Origin: Thermosynechococcaceae cyanobacterium Okahandja
Lineage (GTDB): Bacteria > Cyanobacteriota > Cyanobacteriia > Thermosynechococcales > Thermosynechococcaceae
Assembly (NCBI GenBank): GCA_041530395.1
Contig: CP136945.1
Location: 1,240,001 to 1,304,000, forward strand
DNA: 64,000 nucleotides
Direction of reading: 5' to 3'
The first letter of the stretch is position 1. Every line of letters starts with the position of its first letter. Shown piece by piece: positions 1 through 8,409 of this stretch. Made by a program: the position numbers and the translations under genes. The notes below the pieces were generated by a model. The model made no database searches. It saw nothing but the letters and a program-made list of their open reading frames with translations, and was not told the DNA's origin.

Positions 1-197
1 TTAGTGAGGTGCGCTTCCATGGCGATCGCCCTCGGGCAGCCGCCGTCTATCGGGATCTGACCCCCCTCACAGCGCGGGATGTGGCGGAAGTGGTGCTCTT
101 TGCCGCGACGCGACCGGCCCATGTCAACCTCAACCAAATTGTCCTAATGCCAGTGGATCAAGCCAGTACAACCGCCATTTATCGGCACAGCCACTGA
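1..197 (+). CDS. C-terminal end of an SDR-family NAD(P)-dependent oxidoreductase (partial)
   Basis: Reading frame is open from the left edge and stops with TGA at 195-197. The first visible residues read SEVRFHGD, then a segment ending LTARDVAEVVLFAATRP and NLNQIVLMP. This matches the C-terminal part of classical short-chain dehydrogenases of the YdfG/serine dehydrogenase type (V-x-T-E-F-x-x-V-R-F-x-G-D, then the substrate-binding end with NxxxIxxMP). The Rossmann fold and catalytic Tyr-Lys lie outside the window, so the substrate cannot be named. The gene converges on menE with an 7 bp gap. Confidence 0.8.
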   Translation, partial: SEVRFHGDRPRAAAVYRDLTPLTARDVAEVVLFAATRPAHVNLNQIVLMPVDQASTTAIYRHSH

Positions 198-204
198 GGC
201 CGGC

Positions 205-1536
205 CTAGGGTTGCAGCCGATCCGCCAGTAACGCCGAGAGTTGGATTTTGCCGTGGGGGGTGCGGGGCAACGCCGAGCAGGGCACCCAGCGTTTTGGACA
301 TTTGTAGGCACTGCACTGCTGCCGTAACCATGCCGCCAATTGTTCGGGGCCAACTTCCCCTAGGGGCACATAGGCGGCCACCACCTGCTCGCCCCAAGTG
401 GGATGGGGTTCACCGTAAATGTAAATATCCTTCACCCAGCCGCTACTGAGGAGTAACGCCTCTAATTCTTCTGGGTAGATATTTTCACCGCCACTAATAA
501 TTTTGCGGCTGGATCGCCCCCAGATGTAGAGGCGATCGCCCCGCCACTCCCCCCGATCGTCGGTACACAACACTGGCGTGGGAAACAAATCTGGATAGTA
601 GCCCTGCGCCAAGGAACCGGCCTGCACCACCACCTGACCGGCGGCACGAACCTGCACGTGGGCGTGGGGTAATGGCTGACCACAGGAGCGATCGCCCCCC
701 AAGAAGTCCCCCGCTCTCTGGGCACAGACCATCCCCGCCGTTTCCGTCATCCCATAGCTAAGGCACAAGGGTAACTGCTGCGCCGCCGCCCTATCTAAAA
801 GCGCTGGCCACGTTGGCCCACCACCCATAAAAATACCGGCCAATTGCGACAACCAAGGAATGGGCGTGTCACCCACCTGCTGCAACTGGCGCGGCACCAG
901 AGACAGCCACAGGTCAAGGTTGGGAGGCGCAGCCGCACCTTCTAGGTCGCGTAAATGGCGGGCGAGGTAGAGTTGTCCCCCTGTCCACAGAGAACGCAAC
1001 ACTGGCATGAGGCCACTGACGTGGTAGAGCGGCAGAATACTAAGGCAGTGGAGTGCTCCTTGCTGCACATGCTGCTGCAATCCCTGCACTGCGGCATAGA
1101 GGGTGGCGGGGGTGTGCATCGCCCAGCGGAGTCGGCCTTGGCTACCGCCGGTGGGAATTAAGATCAGGCCTGCCCTTAGGGGATCTGGGCTGCCCTGCGC
1201 CGCCAACGGGGGGACGGCTCCCCAGCCGTGATACTCCCGCGGTACAAGAACGGCCACCTGCTGCCATTCGTGCGCCTGCCACTGGGGATTGGCCAGTAAT
1301 AGCGGTGTGCCCGTACCCAATGCCGCCAAGAGGCCACTGAGAAAGTCCAGAGGCTCGGTTTCCGCCAAGATCAATAGGGGTGGGCGGCGCTGCAATAGCC
1401 ACGTTTGCCGCTGCTCAAGTTGCCGTTGTAGGAGATCCACGGCACAGCGCCATCTTCCTGCCTGCCAACACCACAGCCAATCAGGCCGCAGCGGTACAAT
1501 ACTTGATGAATCAAATTGATGAATCAAACGGGTCAC
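205..1536 (-). CDS. menE: o-succinylbenzoate-CoA ligase MenE (AMP-forming)
   Basis: A 443-residue ANL-superfamily adenylating enzyme. The AMP-binding loop is seen as LILIPTGGSQGRLRW, the A5-type motif as SYGMTETAGMVC, and the hinge/C-terminal lid as GRSSRKIISGGENIYPEELE followed by the catalytic-Lys region PKRWV..LPRTPHGKIQ. MenE activates o-succinylbenzoate to its CoA ester in naphthoquinone (phylloquinone) synthesis, needed in cyanobacteria for photosystem I. The protein is short for the superfamily, as is usual for cyanobacterial MenE. The start is a GTG without a clear Shine-Dalgarno sequence, and a 13 bp tandem duplication lies inside the first codons, so a downstream TTG start is possible. 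Divergent from rsfS. Confidence 0.85.
   Translation of the reverse strand: MTRLIHQFDSSSIVPLRPDWLWCWQAGRWRCAVDLLQRQLEQRQTWLLQRRPPLLILAETEPLDFLSGLLAALGTGTPLLLANPQWQAHEWQQVAVLVPREYHGWGAVPPLAAQGSPDPLRAGLILIPTGGSQGRLRWAMHTPATLYAAVQGLQQHVQQGALHCLSILPLYHVSGLMPVLRSLWTGGQLYLARHLRDLEGAAAPPNLDLWLSLVPRQLQQVGDTPIPWLSQLAGIFMGGGPTWPALLDRAAAQQLPLCLSYGMTETAGMVCAQRAGDFLGGDRSCGQPLPHAHVQVRAAGQVVVQAGSLAQGYYPDLFPTPVLCTDDRGEWRGDRLYIWGRSSRKIISGGENIYPEELEALLLSSGWVKDIYIYGEPHPTWGEQVVAAYVPLGEVGPEQLAAWLRQQCSAYKCPKRWVPCSALPRTPHGKIQLSALLADRLQP
1503..1528. repeat. 13 bp tandem duplication at the menE start
   Basis: TTGATGAATCAAA occurs twice with no gap (1503-1515 and 1516-1528). Read on the minus strand it encodes residues 4 to 12 of MenE as annotated. 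It is short and may be a replication-slippage product; it leaves the frame changed by 13 nt relative to a single copy, which matters for where MenE really starts. Confidence 0.75.
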
Positions 1537-1648
1537 TTGTAATAGTTCTTAACAACGCTGCCGAATGCCGTAGAACGAAATCAGTACAATCAAAGGATAA
1601 GGCGTAACTATAGGAGAACGCAGACTGACTATTTCACAGATACAACAG

Positions 1649-2023
1649 GTGGCCGCGATCGCCGACCCTAGCCTCAAACTAGCGTGGACAGCCGCCTACG
1701 CGGCGGACGATCGCAAGGGGGTGGATATTTGCCTGTTAGATGTCACCGGGGTGTCGTACCTCACCGACTATTTTGTCATTGTGACGGGGCTATCTAAAAC
1801 CCAAGTGCGCGCCATCTATCAAGCGGTTGAGGAGGCGGCTCAGACCCACTGCCAGCGCCAGCCACAGCATACGGAAGGCCAAGGGGATTGTTCGTGGGTA
1901 CTGATGGACTACGGCGATGTCATTGTGCATATTCAGCTTCCCAAGGAACGCCAGTACTACAACCTAGAAGCCTTTTGGGGACATGCGCGGCGCATTCCCT
2001 TTGAGCCGTTGGTGACCCGCTAG
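1649..2023 (+). CDS. rsfS: Ribosome silencing factor RsfS (Iojap family)
   Basis: Family core is clear: AADDRKGVDICLLDV, YLTDYFVIVTGLSKTQV, then EGQGDCSWVLMDYGDVIVHI and YYNLEAFWG. RsfS binds ribosomal protein uL14 on the 50S subunit and blocks subunit joining under nutrient stress. The GTG at 1649 is the first conventional start, but the only good Shine-Dalgarno (AGGAGA, 1612-1617) sits 32 nt upstream of it. It is placed correctly (8 nt) for an in-frame CTG at 1625, which would add LTISQIQQ to the N terminus. A possible -10 box TACAAT lies at 1585-1590. Followed by a GTPase gene after 7 nt, so probably co-transcribed. Confidence 0.88.
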   Translation: MAAIADPSLKLAWTAAYAADDRKGVDICLLDVTGVSYLTDYFVIVTGLSKTQVRAIYQAVEEAAQTHCQRQPQHTEGQGDCSWVLMDYGDVIVHIQLPKERQYYNLEAFWGHARRIPFEPLVTR

Positions 2024-2030
2024 GAACGGT

Positions 2031-3920
2031 GTGGCCATGCCGTATCTGCCATGGTGGAAGTGGGTTCTGCTGACCCTCCCCTTAGGGGCGATCGCCCTAT
2101 GGGTGCTAACGGCGGCCTTCATCCAAATTCATGCTTGGGGACTCAGTTGGTTGTGGGCGGTGGTGGTCGTCGTTCTCCTCCTCTGGCGCTGGGGAGTGGC
2201 CCATTGGCTGGTGGCGGCCAACCCCGAATCCGAGGCCATGTCCGGATGGCAGGGGGGCGATCGCAGCCCTCAGGATCAGCAGGCGCTGCAAATTCTCCAC
2301 GACACCCTCAGCCGGAGCCGCCAAGATGTACCGCCCTGGGAGGATTGGCCCCTCTTTTGGCAGCGTGCTTACACGTTGGTGAATGAGATTGCGAAGGTTT
2401 ATTACCCCAATACCCAGCGCCCATTGCTGCAGATTTATGTGCCCCAAGCCTACCGCCTGCTGCGGGACACGGTCGAGGATGTGGATCGCTGGCTGCAAAC
2501 CCTCAACCCGGTACTATCGCGGGTGACCATTGGTCAAGCCGTGCGCGCCTACGAACTCTCGCAGCAATGGGCACCCGCTGCCCGCTGGGGGTTTCGGGCA
2601 TGGCAACTCGCCCAGTGGCTGTTGAACCCCAGTGTGGCACTCACGAACGCCGTTACCCAAGAGCAACAGCAAAAGGCCAACCAAGCTCTAATTGCCAACC
2701 TCGGCTTCACGCTGCGGGAGCAGGTGCTCAAAGCCCTAGGACTGCGGGCGATCGCCCTCTACAGCGGCAGCATTACCCTGCCGGAACTGCCCACCCCCAC
2801 CACCGATACCGGCACACTGCAAGAGATTCTTGAGCAAACGCTCCCCCTCACCCGTTCCGACGTAGAGCCGGTGAATGTCTTTTTGGTGGGGCGCACCGGA
2901 GCGGGCAAAAGTAGCCTGATCAATAGCTTGTTTGCCGCCCCGACGACGGCGGTTTCGCCTCTACCCAACACCGCAGAAATTCAACAATACCGTTGGCAAG
3001 AGGATCTGATTTTGTGGGATACACCCGGCTATGCCGATATTCGCGGTGACGATATGCCATCTCAACTGCGGCAGGTGTTGGGGCGGACGGATGTGGTGCT
3101 GCTGCTCACCCCCGCCCTTGATCCGGCACTAGCCCCAGATATCACTGCCCTAGACATTATTCGCCAGCAGGTGGCCGACCTACCGATTGTGGTGGCACTC
3201 ACCCACGTTGATCGGCTGCGCCCCTTGCGGGAGTGGTCGCCGCCCTACGATTGGCAGCAGGGAAACCGCCCCAAGGAGGTGAGTATTCGCGAGGCCGTAA
3301 CCTATCGCCGTCAGCAATTTGCCCCCTTTACCACCCATGTGGTTCCTATCGTGAATGCGGGGCCTGAGCGTCCGGCCTGGGGGCTGCTGAACTTGAGTAA
3401 CCTCCTTGTCGCACTGGTGAATCCGGCGAAACAGGTGCGGATGGCGCGCTGGCTCAGCGATCGCCACGCCCGCCTAGAAGCGGCATCGCGCCTGATCAAT
3501 ACCTACCGTGACCGGATCACCACCAGCCAAGGGGTGGCAGATTTACTGAAACGGCCGGTGCTGCAATTTCTCTCCACATGGCTGACCGGCTCCCCCGCCG
3601 CCGCATGGCTCTTGGCGGAAAAATTACCCCTAGAACAGTTGCCGGTGATTCTGTGTAAGCTGCAACTGGCCTACGAACTCTATACCCTGCTGCAAACGGC
3701 AGGCGATCGCCTCGAGGTGCCGTCCCATGCCTTTGATCTCGGTGGGATTGCCCCCCTCGTGCTACACGCTCGCACCCCCCTTGAGCAGGATACTTGGGCC
3801 ACCGGACATACCCTTGTGGAGTACTGGAGTCAGGCAACCCCCTCGCTATCGCTGATGAGTCGCTACGACCACTACTGGCAACGGTTTGCCGCCTCGTCGC
3901 CACTGCCTTCGCAAAAATAA
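2031..3920 (+). CDS. Membrane-anchored Era/YfjP-like GTPase
   Basis: 629 residues. Two N-terminal hydrophobic segments (about residues 8-30 and 35-55) are followed by a helical region and, from about residue 280, a TRAFAC-class GTPase domain: G1 GRTGAGKSSLINSLF, G3 DTPGYADI, G4 THVD. The rest is helical and unassigned. Cyanobacterial homologues are generally annotated only as GTP-binding proteins of the Era-like/YeeP-YfjP group; no role can be claimed from the sequence. The start is a GTG at 2031, with an ATG two codons later as an alternative. Lies 7 nt after rsfS and 34 nt before the P-type ATPase. Confidence 0.8.
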   Translation: MAMPYLPWWKWVLLTLPLGAIALWVLTAAFIQIHAWGLSWLWAVVVVVLLLWRWGVAHWLVAANPESEAMSGWQGGDRSPQDQQALQILHDTLSRSRQDVPPWEDWPLFWQRAYTLVNEIAKVYYPNTQRPLLQIYVPQAYRLLRDTVEDVDRWLQTLNPVLSRVTIGQAVRAYELSQQWAPAARWGFRAWQLAQWLLNPSVALTNAVTQEQQQKANQALIANLGFTLREQVLKALGLRAIALYSGSITLPELPTPTTDTGTLQEILEQTLPLTRSDVEPVNVFLVGRTGAGKSSLINSLFAAPTTAVSPLPNTAEIQQYRWQEDLILWDTPGYADIRGDDMPSQLRQVLGRTDVVLLLTPALDPALAPDITALDIIRQQVADLPIVVALTHVDRLRPLREWSPPYDWQQGNRPKEVSIREAVTYRRQQFAPFTTHVVPIVNAGPERPAWGLLNLSNLLVALVNPAKQVRMARWLSDRHARLEAASRLINTYRDRITTSQGVADLLKRPVLQFLSTWLTGSPAAAWLLAEKLPLEQLPVILCKLQLAYELYTLLQTAGDRLEVPSHAFDLGGIAPLVLHARTPLEQDTWATGHTLVEYWSQATPSLSLMSRYDHYWQRFAASSPLPSQK

Positions 3921-3954
3921 GTGAAGATGAGAAAAGTTAGCCTCCTCCTCTCCT

Positions 3955-6762
3955 ATGGAACAATCTGACGTGAGTTCTTCTCCCCTCTGGCACCACTTGA
4001 GCGTCGATGCCACCCTTGCACGCTTGGGGAGCGATCGCCACCAGGGACTAAGCCACGCAACAGTTCAACAGCGACAAGCGCAGTACGGCCCCAACGAACT
4101 CATTGAAAGCGGCCGGCGGCCAAAGTGGCAAATTTTGCTGGATCAGTTTCGCAATGTGATGCTGATCATGCTCATTGTTGTCGCCTTTATTTCTGGGGTA
4201 TTGGATATTCTCGAAGCGATCGCAGAGCAGACGATTCCCTTTCCCAAGGATGCGATCGCCATTTTGGTGGTGGTGATCCTCAACGCCATCTTGGGCTACG
4301 TCCAAGAAACCCGCGCCGAAGAGGCGCTGGCGGCCCTCAAAAGTATGGCCGCCCCCAAAGTGCGGGTCTTGCGGCAGGGCAAAATTACCGAGATTGACTC
4401 GCCAGAACTGGTGGTGGGAGACATTTTTTTCCTTGAGGCAGGGGCGAAGGTGGCCGCTGATGGTCGGCTCCTTGAGGCGGTGAATCTGCAAATTCGGGAG
4501 GCAGCGCTCACGGGCGAAGCGGAAGCCGCCACAAAAAAAGCGGAACTGGTACTGCCGGAAGATACGGAACTCGGCGATCGCGACAACTTGGTGTTTGCCG
4601 GTACCGAAGTCAGCCAAGGGCGAGGCATGGCAGTCGTCACGGCCATTGGCATGGACACGGAACTGGGGAAAATTGCCGCCGCCCTCCAAGCAGTCGAGCC
4701 GGAACCCACCCCGCTGCAAAAACGCATGACCGAACTGGGGAATCGCCTCGTCTGGATTGCCTTGGTGCTGGTGGTGCTGGTGGTGGTGGGGGGTAGCCTC
4801 TACGATGTCTCCCTGTTGGCGCACCTTATCGAAGTCTCCCTGAGTATGGCGGTGGCGGTGGTGCCCGAGGGGTTACCCGCCGTAATTACCGTGACCCTTG
4901 CTTTGGGCACCCAGCGCATGGTGAAGCGCCATGCCCTGATTCGTCGCCTACCCGCAGTGGAAACCCTAGGGAGTGTGACCACCATCTGCTCCGATAAAAC
5001 CGGTACCCTCACCCAGAACAAAATGGTGGTACAGGCGATCGCCACCCCCTCTTACCGTGCCAACGTCAGTGGCACTGGCTACGACCCCAGCGGTGCGTTT
5101 TACGAGGCCAATACCGATGCTGCCGATGCCCTTTACGAGCGGCAACTGCTACTGCTGGCGGGTGCGCTTTGTAATGATGCCCTACTCAAGCAGCACGCCA
5201 CCGAGTGGGTCATTTTAGGGGATCCCACTGAAGGGTCGCTGTTACCCTTAGCCTACAAAGGCGGGCTAGACCCCAATGCCCTGCAACAGCACGCCGAGCG
5301 GGTGGTGGAATTTCCCTTTGATGCCGATCGCAAGCGGATGAGTGTTGTTTACCGCACGGCCTCGGTACCCCACCTACCCACCGCTGCCCCCTATTGGATG
5401 GCCACCAAAGGGTCGCCGGAGCTAACCCTAGAGCGCTGCCAATGGCAACAGGTGGGACAGGCGATTGAACCCCTCACCCCTGAGCGGCGGCAGCAGATTT
5501 TGAGCACAAACAACGACCTAGCGGTCCGAGGGTTACGGGTATTAGGTATTGCCTACCGCTATTGGGCAGAGCCACCAGCGGCGGGCAGCAGTAACACTGC
5601 TGAACAGGACTTGGTCTGGCTGGGGCTTGTGGGTATCCTCGACCCACCCCGTCCCGAAGTGCTAGAGGCCGTTGCCACCTGTCGCACGGCTGGGATTCGC
5701 CCGATTATGATCACAGGCGATCATCAATTGACCGCCAAAGCCATTGCCAGCCAAATTGGCATCTGTCACCATGGCGATCGCGCCCTCACCGGTCGAGATA
5801 TTGAAAAGTTAACACCCGAGGCACTCGATGCCGCTACCCTCGAGGTGAACGTCTATGCGCGGGTCTCCCCCGAGCACAAGTTGCGGATTGTTAAATCCCT
5901 ACAGCACCACGGCGAGATTGTGGCGATGACGGGGGATGGGGTCAACGATGCCCCGGCCCTCAAGCAGGCGGATATTGGGGTGGCCATGGGCATTACGGGC
6001 ACCGATGTAACCAAAGAGGCCAGCGATATGGTGCTTTTGGACGATAACTTTGCCACCATTGTCGCCGCTACAGAAGAGGGACGGATTATCTACAGCAACA
6101 TCCGCCGCTTCATTAAGTACATTCTTGGCTCTAATATCGGCGAGGTGATTACCATTGCCTCCTCGCCCCTGTTAGGGTTAGGGGGCGTTCCCTTGACCCC
6201 CCTACAAATTCTTTGGATGAACCTTGTGACCGACGGTTTGCCCGCCCTTGCCTTGGCGGTGGAACCGGGTGACCCGGATGTTATGAAGCGGCCACCCATT
6301 GCCCCCAACGAAAGTATTTTTGGCCGTGGTTTAGGCTCCTACATGGTGCGGGTGGGACTCATTCTGGCCATGGTCAGTATTGCCCTGATGGTCTGGGCCT
6401 ACGGCTACACCAATACCCATGTTGTGGAGGGGTTAGATCCTCACCGCTGGACGACGATGGTCTTTACCACCCTCTGTTTAGCCCAGATGGGTCATGCGCT
6501 GGCGGTGCGCTCCACCAGCCGTCTCACTTTAGAAATCGATCCGTGCTCAAACCCCTACATTTGGGCGTCCGTGATCTTGACCACATTTTTGCAACTGCTG
6601 CTGATCTATGCGCCGCCCCTGCGCCGCTTCTTTGGTACGTACCTGCTATCCGGCACCGAATTAGCGGTGTGTATTGGCTTTAGCTCCCTTGTGTTTGTCT
6701 GGGTCGAGCTAGAAAAATTAATGCTACGGCTCTTGACGAAACGTCCCTCCCTTGAGTTGTAA
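3955..6762 (+). CDS. P2-type cation-transporting ATPase (Ca2+-ATPase-like)
   Basis: 935 residues, the normal length for the SERCA/PacL type. Seen in order: N-terminal cation-ATPase domain, first two membrane helices, actuator motif LTGEAEA, M4 with [20 protein letters not shown], phosphorylation motif [13 protein letters not shown] (Asp near residue 347), nucleotide-binding region with KGSPE, hinge [22 protein letters not shown], and a six-helix C-terminal domain. It should pump a cation out of the cytoplasm with ATP hydrolysis. The PEGLP motif in M4 is that of Ca2+ (or Na+/Mn2+) pumps rather than heavy-metal pumps, which have CPx. The exact ion is not determined. Confidence 0.9.
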   Translation: MEQSDVSSSPLWHHLSVDATLARLGSDRHQGLSHATVQQRQAQYGPNELIESGRRPKWQILLDQFRNVMLIMLIVVAFISGVLDILEAIAEQTIPFPKDAIAILVVVILNAILGYVQETRAEEALAALKSMAAPKVRVLRQGKITEIDSPELVVGDIFFLEAGAKVAADGRLLEAVNLQIREAALTGEAEAATKKAELVLPEDTELGDRDNLVFAGTEVSQGRGMAVVTAIGMDTELGKIAAALQAVEPEPTPLQKRMTELGNRLVWIALVLVVLVVVGGSLYDVSLLAHLIEVSLSMAVAVVPEGLPAVITVTLALGTQRMVKRHALIRRLPAVETLGSVTTICSDKTGTLTQNKMVVQAIATPSYRANVSGTGYDPSGAFYEANTDAADALYERQLLLLAGALCNDALLKQHATEWVILGDPTEGSLLPLAYKGGLDPNALQQHAERVVEFPFDADRKRMSVVYRTASVPHLPTAAPYWMATKGSPELTLERCQWQQVGQAIEPLTPERRQQILSTNNDLAVRGLRVLGIAYRYWAEPPAAGSSNTAEQDLVWLGLVGILDPPRPEVLEAVATCRTAGIRPIMITGDHQLTAKAIASQIGICHHGDRALTGRDIEKLTPEALDAATLEVNVYARVSPEHKLRIVKSLQHHGEIVAMTGDGVNDAPALKQADIGVAMGITGTDVTKEASDMVLLDDNFATIVAATEEGRIIYSNIRRFIKYILGSNIGEVITIASSPLLGLGGVPLTPLQILWMNLVTDGLPALALAVEPGDPDVMKRPPIAPNESIFGRGLGSYMVRVGLILAMVSIALMVWAYGYTNTHVVEGLDPHRWTTMVFTTLCLAQMGHALAVRSTSRLTLEIDPCSNPYIWASVILTTFLQLLLIYAPPLRRFFGTYLLSGTELAVCIGFSSLVFVWVELEKLMLRLLTKRPSLEL

Positions 6763-6790
6763 TTGTGTCACTGAGCTATAGGTAACCTTA

Positions 6791-6987
6791 ATGATAGGAC
6801 AGGGGATGCACCTCGTTTGGAGATTCACAGTAGCCTTTACCCTGCTGGGATTAACGCCCCTTGCAGCGACAGCACGACCGCTAAACTGTCGTTCCCACGA
6901 AAGTACCTTTGTAGAAACGGAAACCCGTAGCTACTGGGTCAATATCTGTGGCGGTGACTTCCCTGCCTATTACATGGCATTCAAGAA
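6791..6987 (+). pseudogene. 5' part of a small secreted-protein gene, cut by the IsrB element
   Basis: Encodes a signal peptide-like N terminus (WRFTVAFTLLGLTPLAATA) and a mature start with CRSHESTFVETETRSYW and VNICGGDFPAYY, a pattern I associate with small cyanobacterial secreted proteins. At about residue 66 the frame enters the left end of the IsrB element and stops at 7036, so the last residues of the open frame are element-derived. Two ATG codons (6791, 6806) are possible; an AGGA fits the second. No recognisable 3' half is present beyond the element, although a Cys-rich frame stays open there (see findings). Confidence 0.7.
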
Positions 6988-7194
6988 CTCCCACCTGCTA
7001 AGGCGAGGTGGGAGAGTGGGGAGCCAGCCTCACTGAAACCTTGAATAGCCCATAGAGCCGAGTCCTGCCACGCACTTCCGGTTGCTTCTCTAGACCGGAT
7101 TATCTGCAAGCCTCCTGGCCTGAGGCGTTGGGAACGCCAAGACATGTTGGATTCGGTGGGCGAAGAGACTCAAACTCGAAAGAGGTTTATCACA
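6988..7194 (+). ncRNA. Putative omega-RNA (guide RNA scaffold) of IsrB
   Basis: In IscB/IsrB systems the omega-RNA is transcribed from the left end of the element just upstream of the nuclease gene, and its 5' end is a guide copied from flanking DNA. Here the 207 nt before isrB hold several hairpins: CTCCCACCT/AGGTGGGAG (6988-7014, 9 bp, perfect), GTGGGG/CCTCAC (7016-7033, one G-U), TCCGGT/ACCGGA (7077-7099) and GGCGTT/AACGCC (7124-7138). The frame of isrB is also open upstream to 7144, but this is better explained as RNA. The guide would be the roughly 16-20 nt to the left of 6988. Ends are inferred, not observed. Confidence 0.7.
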
Positions 7195-8349
7195 ATGCTA
7201 CGCGTTCCAGTTCTATCGCCTGACGGAAAACCGTTAATGCCAACCAAACCGAGCCGCGCCCGTCGCTGGATTCGAGATGGTTTGGCCGTAGGGAAGTGGT
7301 CAGATTTGGGCGTGTTCTATGTCCAACTAATTCGGGAACCATCTGGGGGAAAAAACCAACCGATTGCGGTGGGCATCGACCCCGGAAAGCGGTACTCCGG
7401 TATTGGAGTGCAATCACCCAAGGCAACTTTATTTTTGGCTCACCTAGTGTTGCCATTCCAAACGGTTAAAGACCGCATGGAACAACGCCGGATGATGCGA
7501 CGTGGGAGACGCGGGAGGAGAATCAACCGCAAGGTTGCCTACGCCAAACGCGCCCACAGACAGAAACGGTTTAATAACCGTCGGCAGAACAAACTACCGC
7601 CTAGTATTCGAGCCAATCGACAACTTGAATTCAGGGTCGTGAGTGAGATTTGCAAAATCTTTCCAGTGAGCAAGATTGTCTATGAGTACGTAAAGGCAGA
7701 GGGGTCAAAATCCTTTTCTCCTGTAATGGTGGGTCAACAAGTCATGTTAGGCTGGTTGGCAGAACTAGCTCCGGTTGAGACTCAGTTTGGGTACAACACC
7801 GCTAGCCTCAGAAAGCAGTTAGGGTTGGCCAAGTCGAACGATAAGGCAGTACAAGCACCTGAGAGCCATGCCGTGGATGGGCTAACTCTGGCGTGTTCTG
7901 AGTTCGTCAAATACAAACCGTTCCACACCGCCACTACGCACGGCCATACGTGGAGAGGAGCAGTGCAATTAACGTCTGCGGTTTTCAAGGGGATTCGCAG
8001 ACCTCCCATTTGTCGTCGGCAGTTGCATTTAATGCTTCCAGCCAAAGGTGGGGTGCGTCGTAAGTATGGGGGCACCACTACACGGCATGGTGTCCGGAAG
8101 GGGGATTTTGTTCGTGCAGAAAAGGCAGGGCGAACCTATATCGGCTGGGTGAGTGGAGATACTCAAAGGCAGATTTCTGTGAGCGATGCGAACTGGAAGA
8201 GACTAGGGCAATTTACTGCTTCTAAAGTCTCTCTTATTGTCCGTAGTACTGGGCTGGTCGTTTCGGGGGCATCGCACCCCACTCAACTACCGCTCCTATC
8301 CCTCCCCCGCCTGCGACGCGAGGATGGGGGTTTCTCGGAGGTTTTTTGA
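7195..8349 (+). CDS. isrB: IsrB: RuvC-only RNA-guided nuclease (IscB relative without HNH)
   Basis: 384 residues from the ATG at 7195. Domain order: PLMP domain (residues 1-50, with DGKPLMPT), RuvC-I with AVGIDPGKRYSGIGV (Asp62), Arg-rich bridge helix (about 94-133, MMRRGRRGRRINRK), RuvC-II IVYEYVKAEG (Glu164), RuvC-III SHAVDGLTLA (His225, Asp228), then a basic C-terminal domain with GGVRRKYGG and NWKRLGQF. Only about 60 residues separate RuvC-II and RuvC-III, so the HNH domain of IscB is absent, which defines IsrB. Known IsrB proteins are omega-RNA-guided nickases. All RuvC residues are intact, so the gene may be active. An AGAGG ribosome site is about 10 nt upstream. Not an ordinary TnpB: it has the PLMP domain and no zinc finger. 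Confidence 0.88.
   Translation: MLRVPVLSPDGKPLMPTKPSRARRWIRDGLAVGKWSDLGVFYVQLIREPSGGKNQPIAVGIDPGKRYSGIGVQSPKATLFLAHLVLPFQTVKDRMEQRRMMRRGRRGRRINRKVAYAKRAHRQKRFNNRRQNKLPPSIRANRQLEFRVVSEICKIFPVSKIVYEYVKAEGSKSFSPVMVGQQVMLGWLAELAPVETQFGYNTASLRKQLGLAKSNDKAVQAPESHAVDGLTLACSEFVKYKPFHTATTHGHTWRGAVQLTSAVFKGIRRPPICRRQLHLMLPAKGGVRRKYGGTTTRHGVRKGDFVRAEKAGRTYIGWVSGDTQRQISVSDANWKRLGQFTASKVSLIVRSTGLVVSGASHPTQLPLLSLPRLRREDGGFSEVF
8304..8330 (+). repeat. Right-end hairpin of the IsrB element
   Basis: CCCCC-G-CCT / AGG-AT-GGGGG with an 8 nt loop, followed by TTTCTCGGAGG and a run of six T at 8342-8347. It overlaps the last codons of isrB. The core CCTGCGACGCGAGG resembles the core of the left-end hairpin (CCTGCTAAGGCGAGG). 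The T-run means it could also end transcription. Confidence 0.6.
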
Positions 8350-8409
8350 TGAACTCTTGCGGGAACCTGTGCTGCGGCGTTGGTACTAGTGGCTCCGGCT
8401 GTGGTAAAT

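Larger units (their letters stand above)
6987..8355 (+). mobile_element. IsrB-encoding transposon (IS200/IS605-superfamily type, no tnpA)
   Basis: Layout matches IscB/IsrB insertion sequences: a left-end hairpin (6988-7014), a structured non-coding segment, an isrB gene, and a right-end hairpin (8304-8330) that overlaps the 3' end of the gene. The two end hairpins share a core, CCTGC-x-GCGAGG, as expected for ends recognised by the same Y1 transposase. No transposase gene is inside, so it would move only with help in trans. It interrupts the small secreted-protein gene. Exact termini are uncertain by several bases; a GAACTC present at both sides (6985-6990 and 8351-8356) marks the likely junctions. 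Confidence 0.75.
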
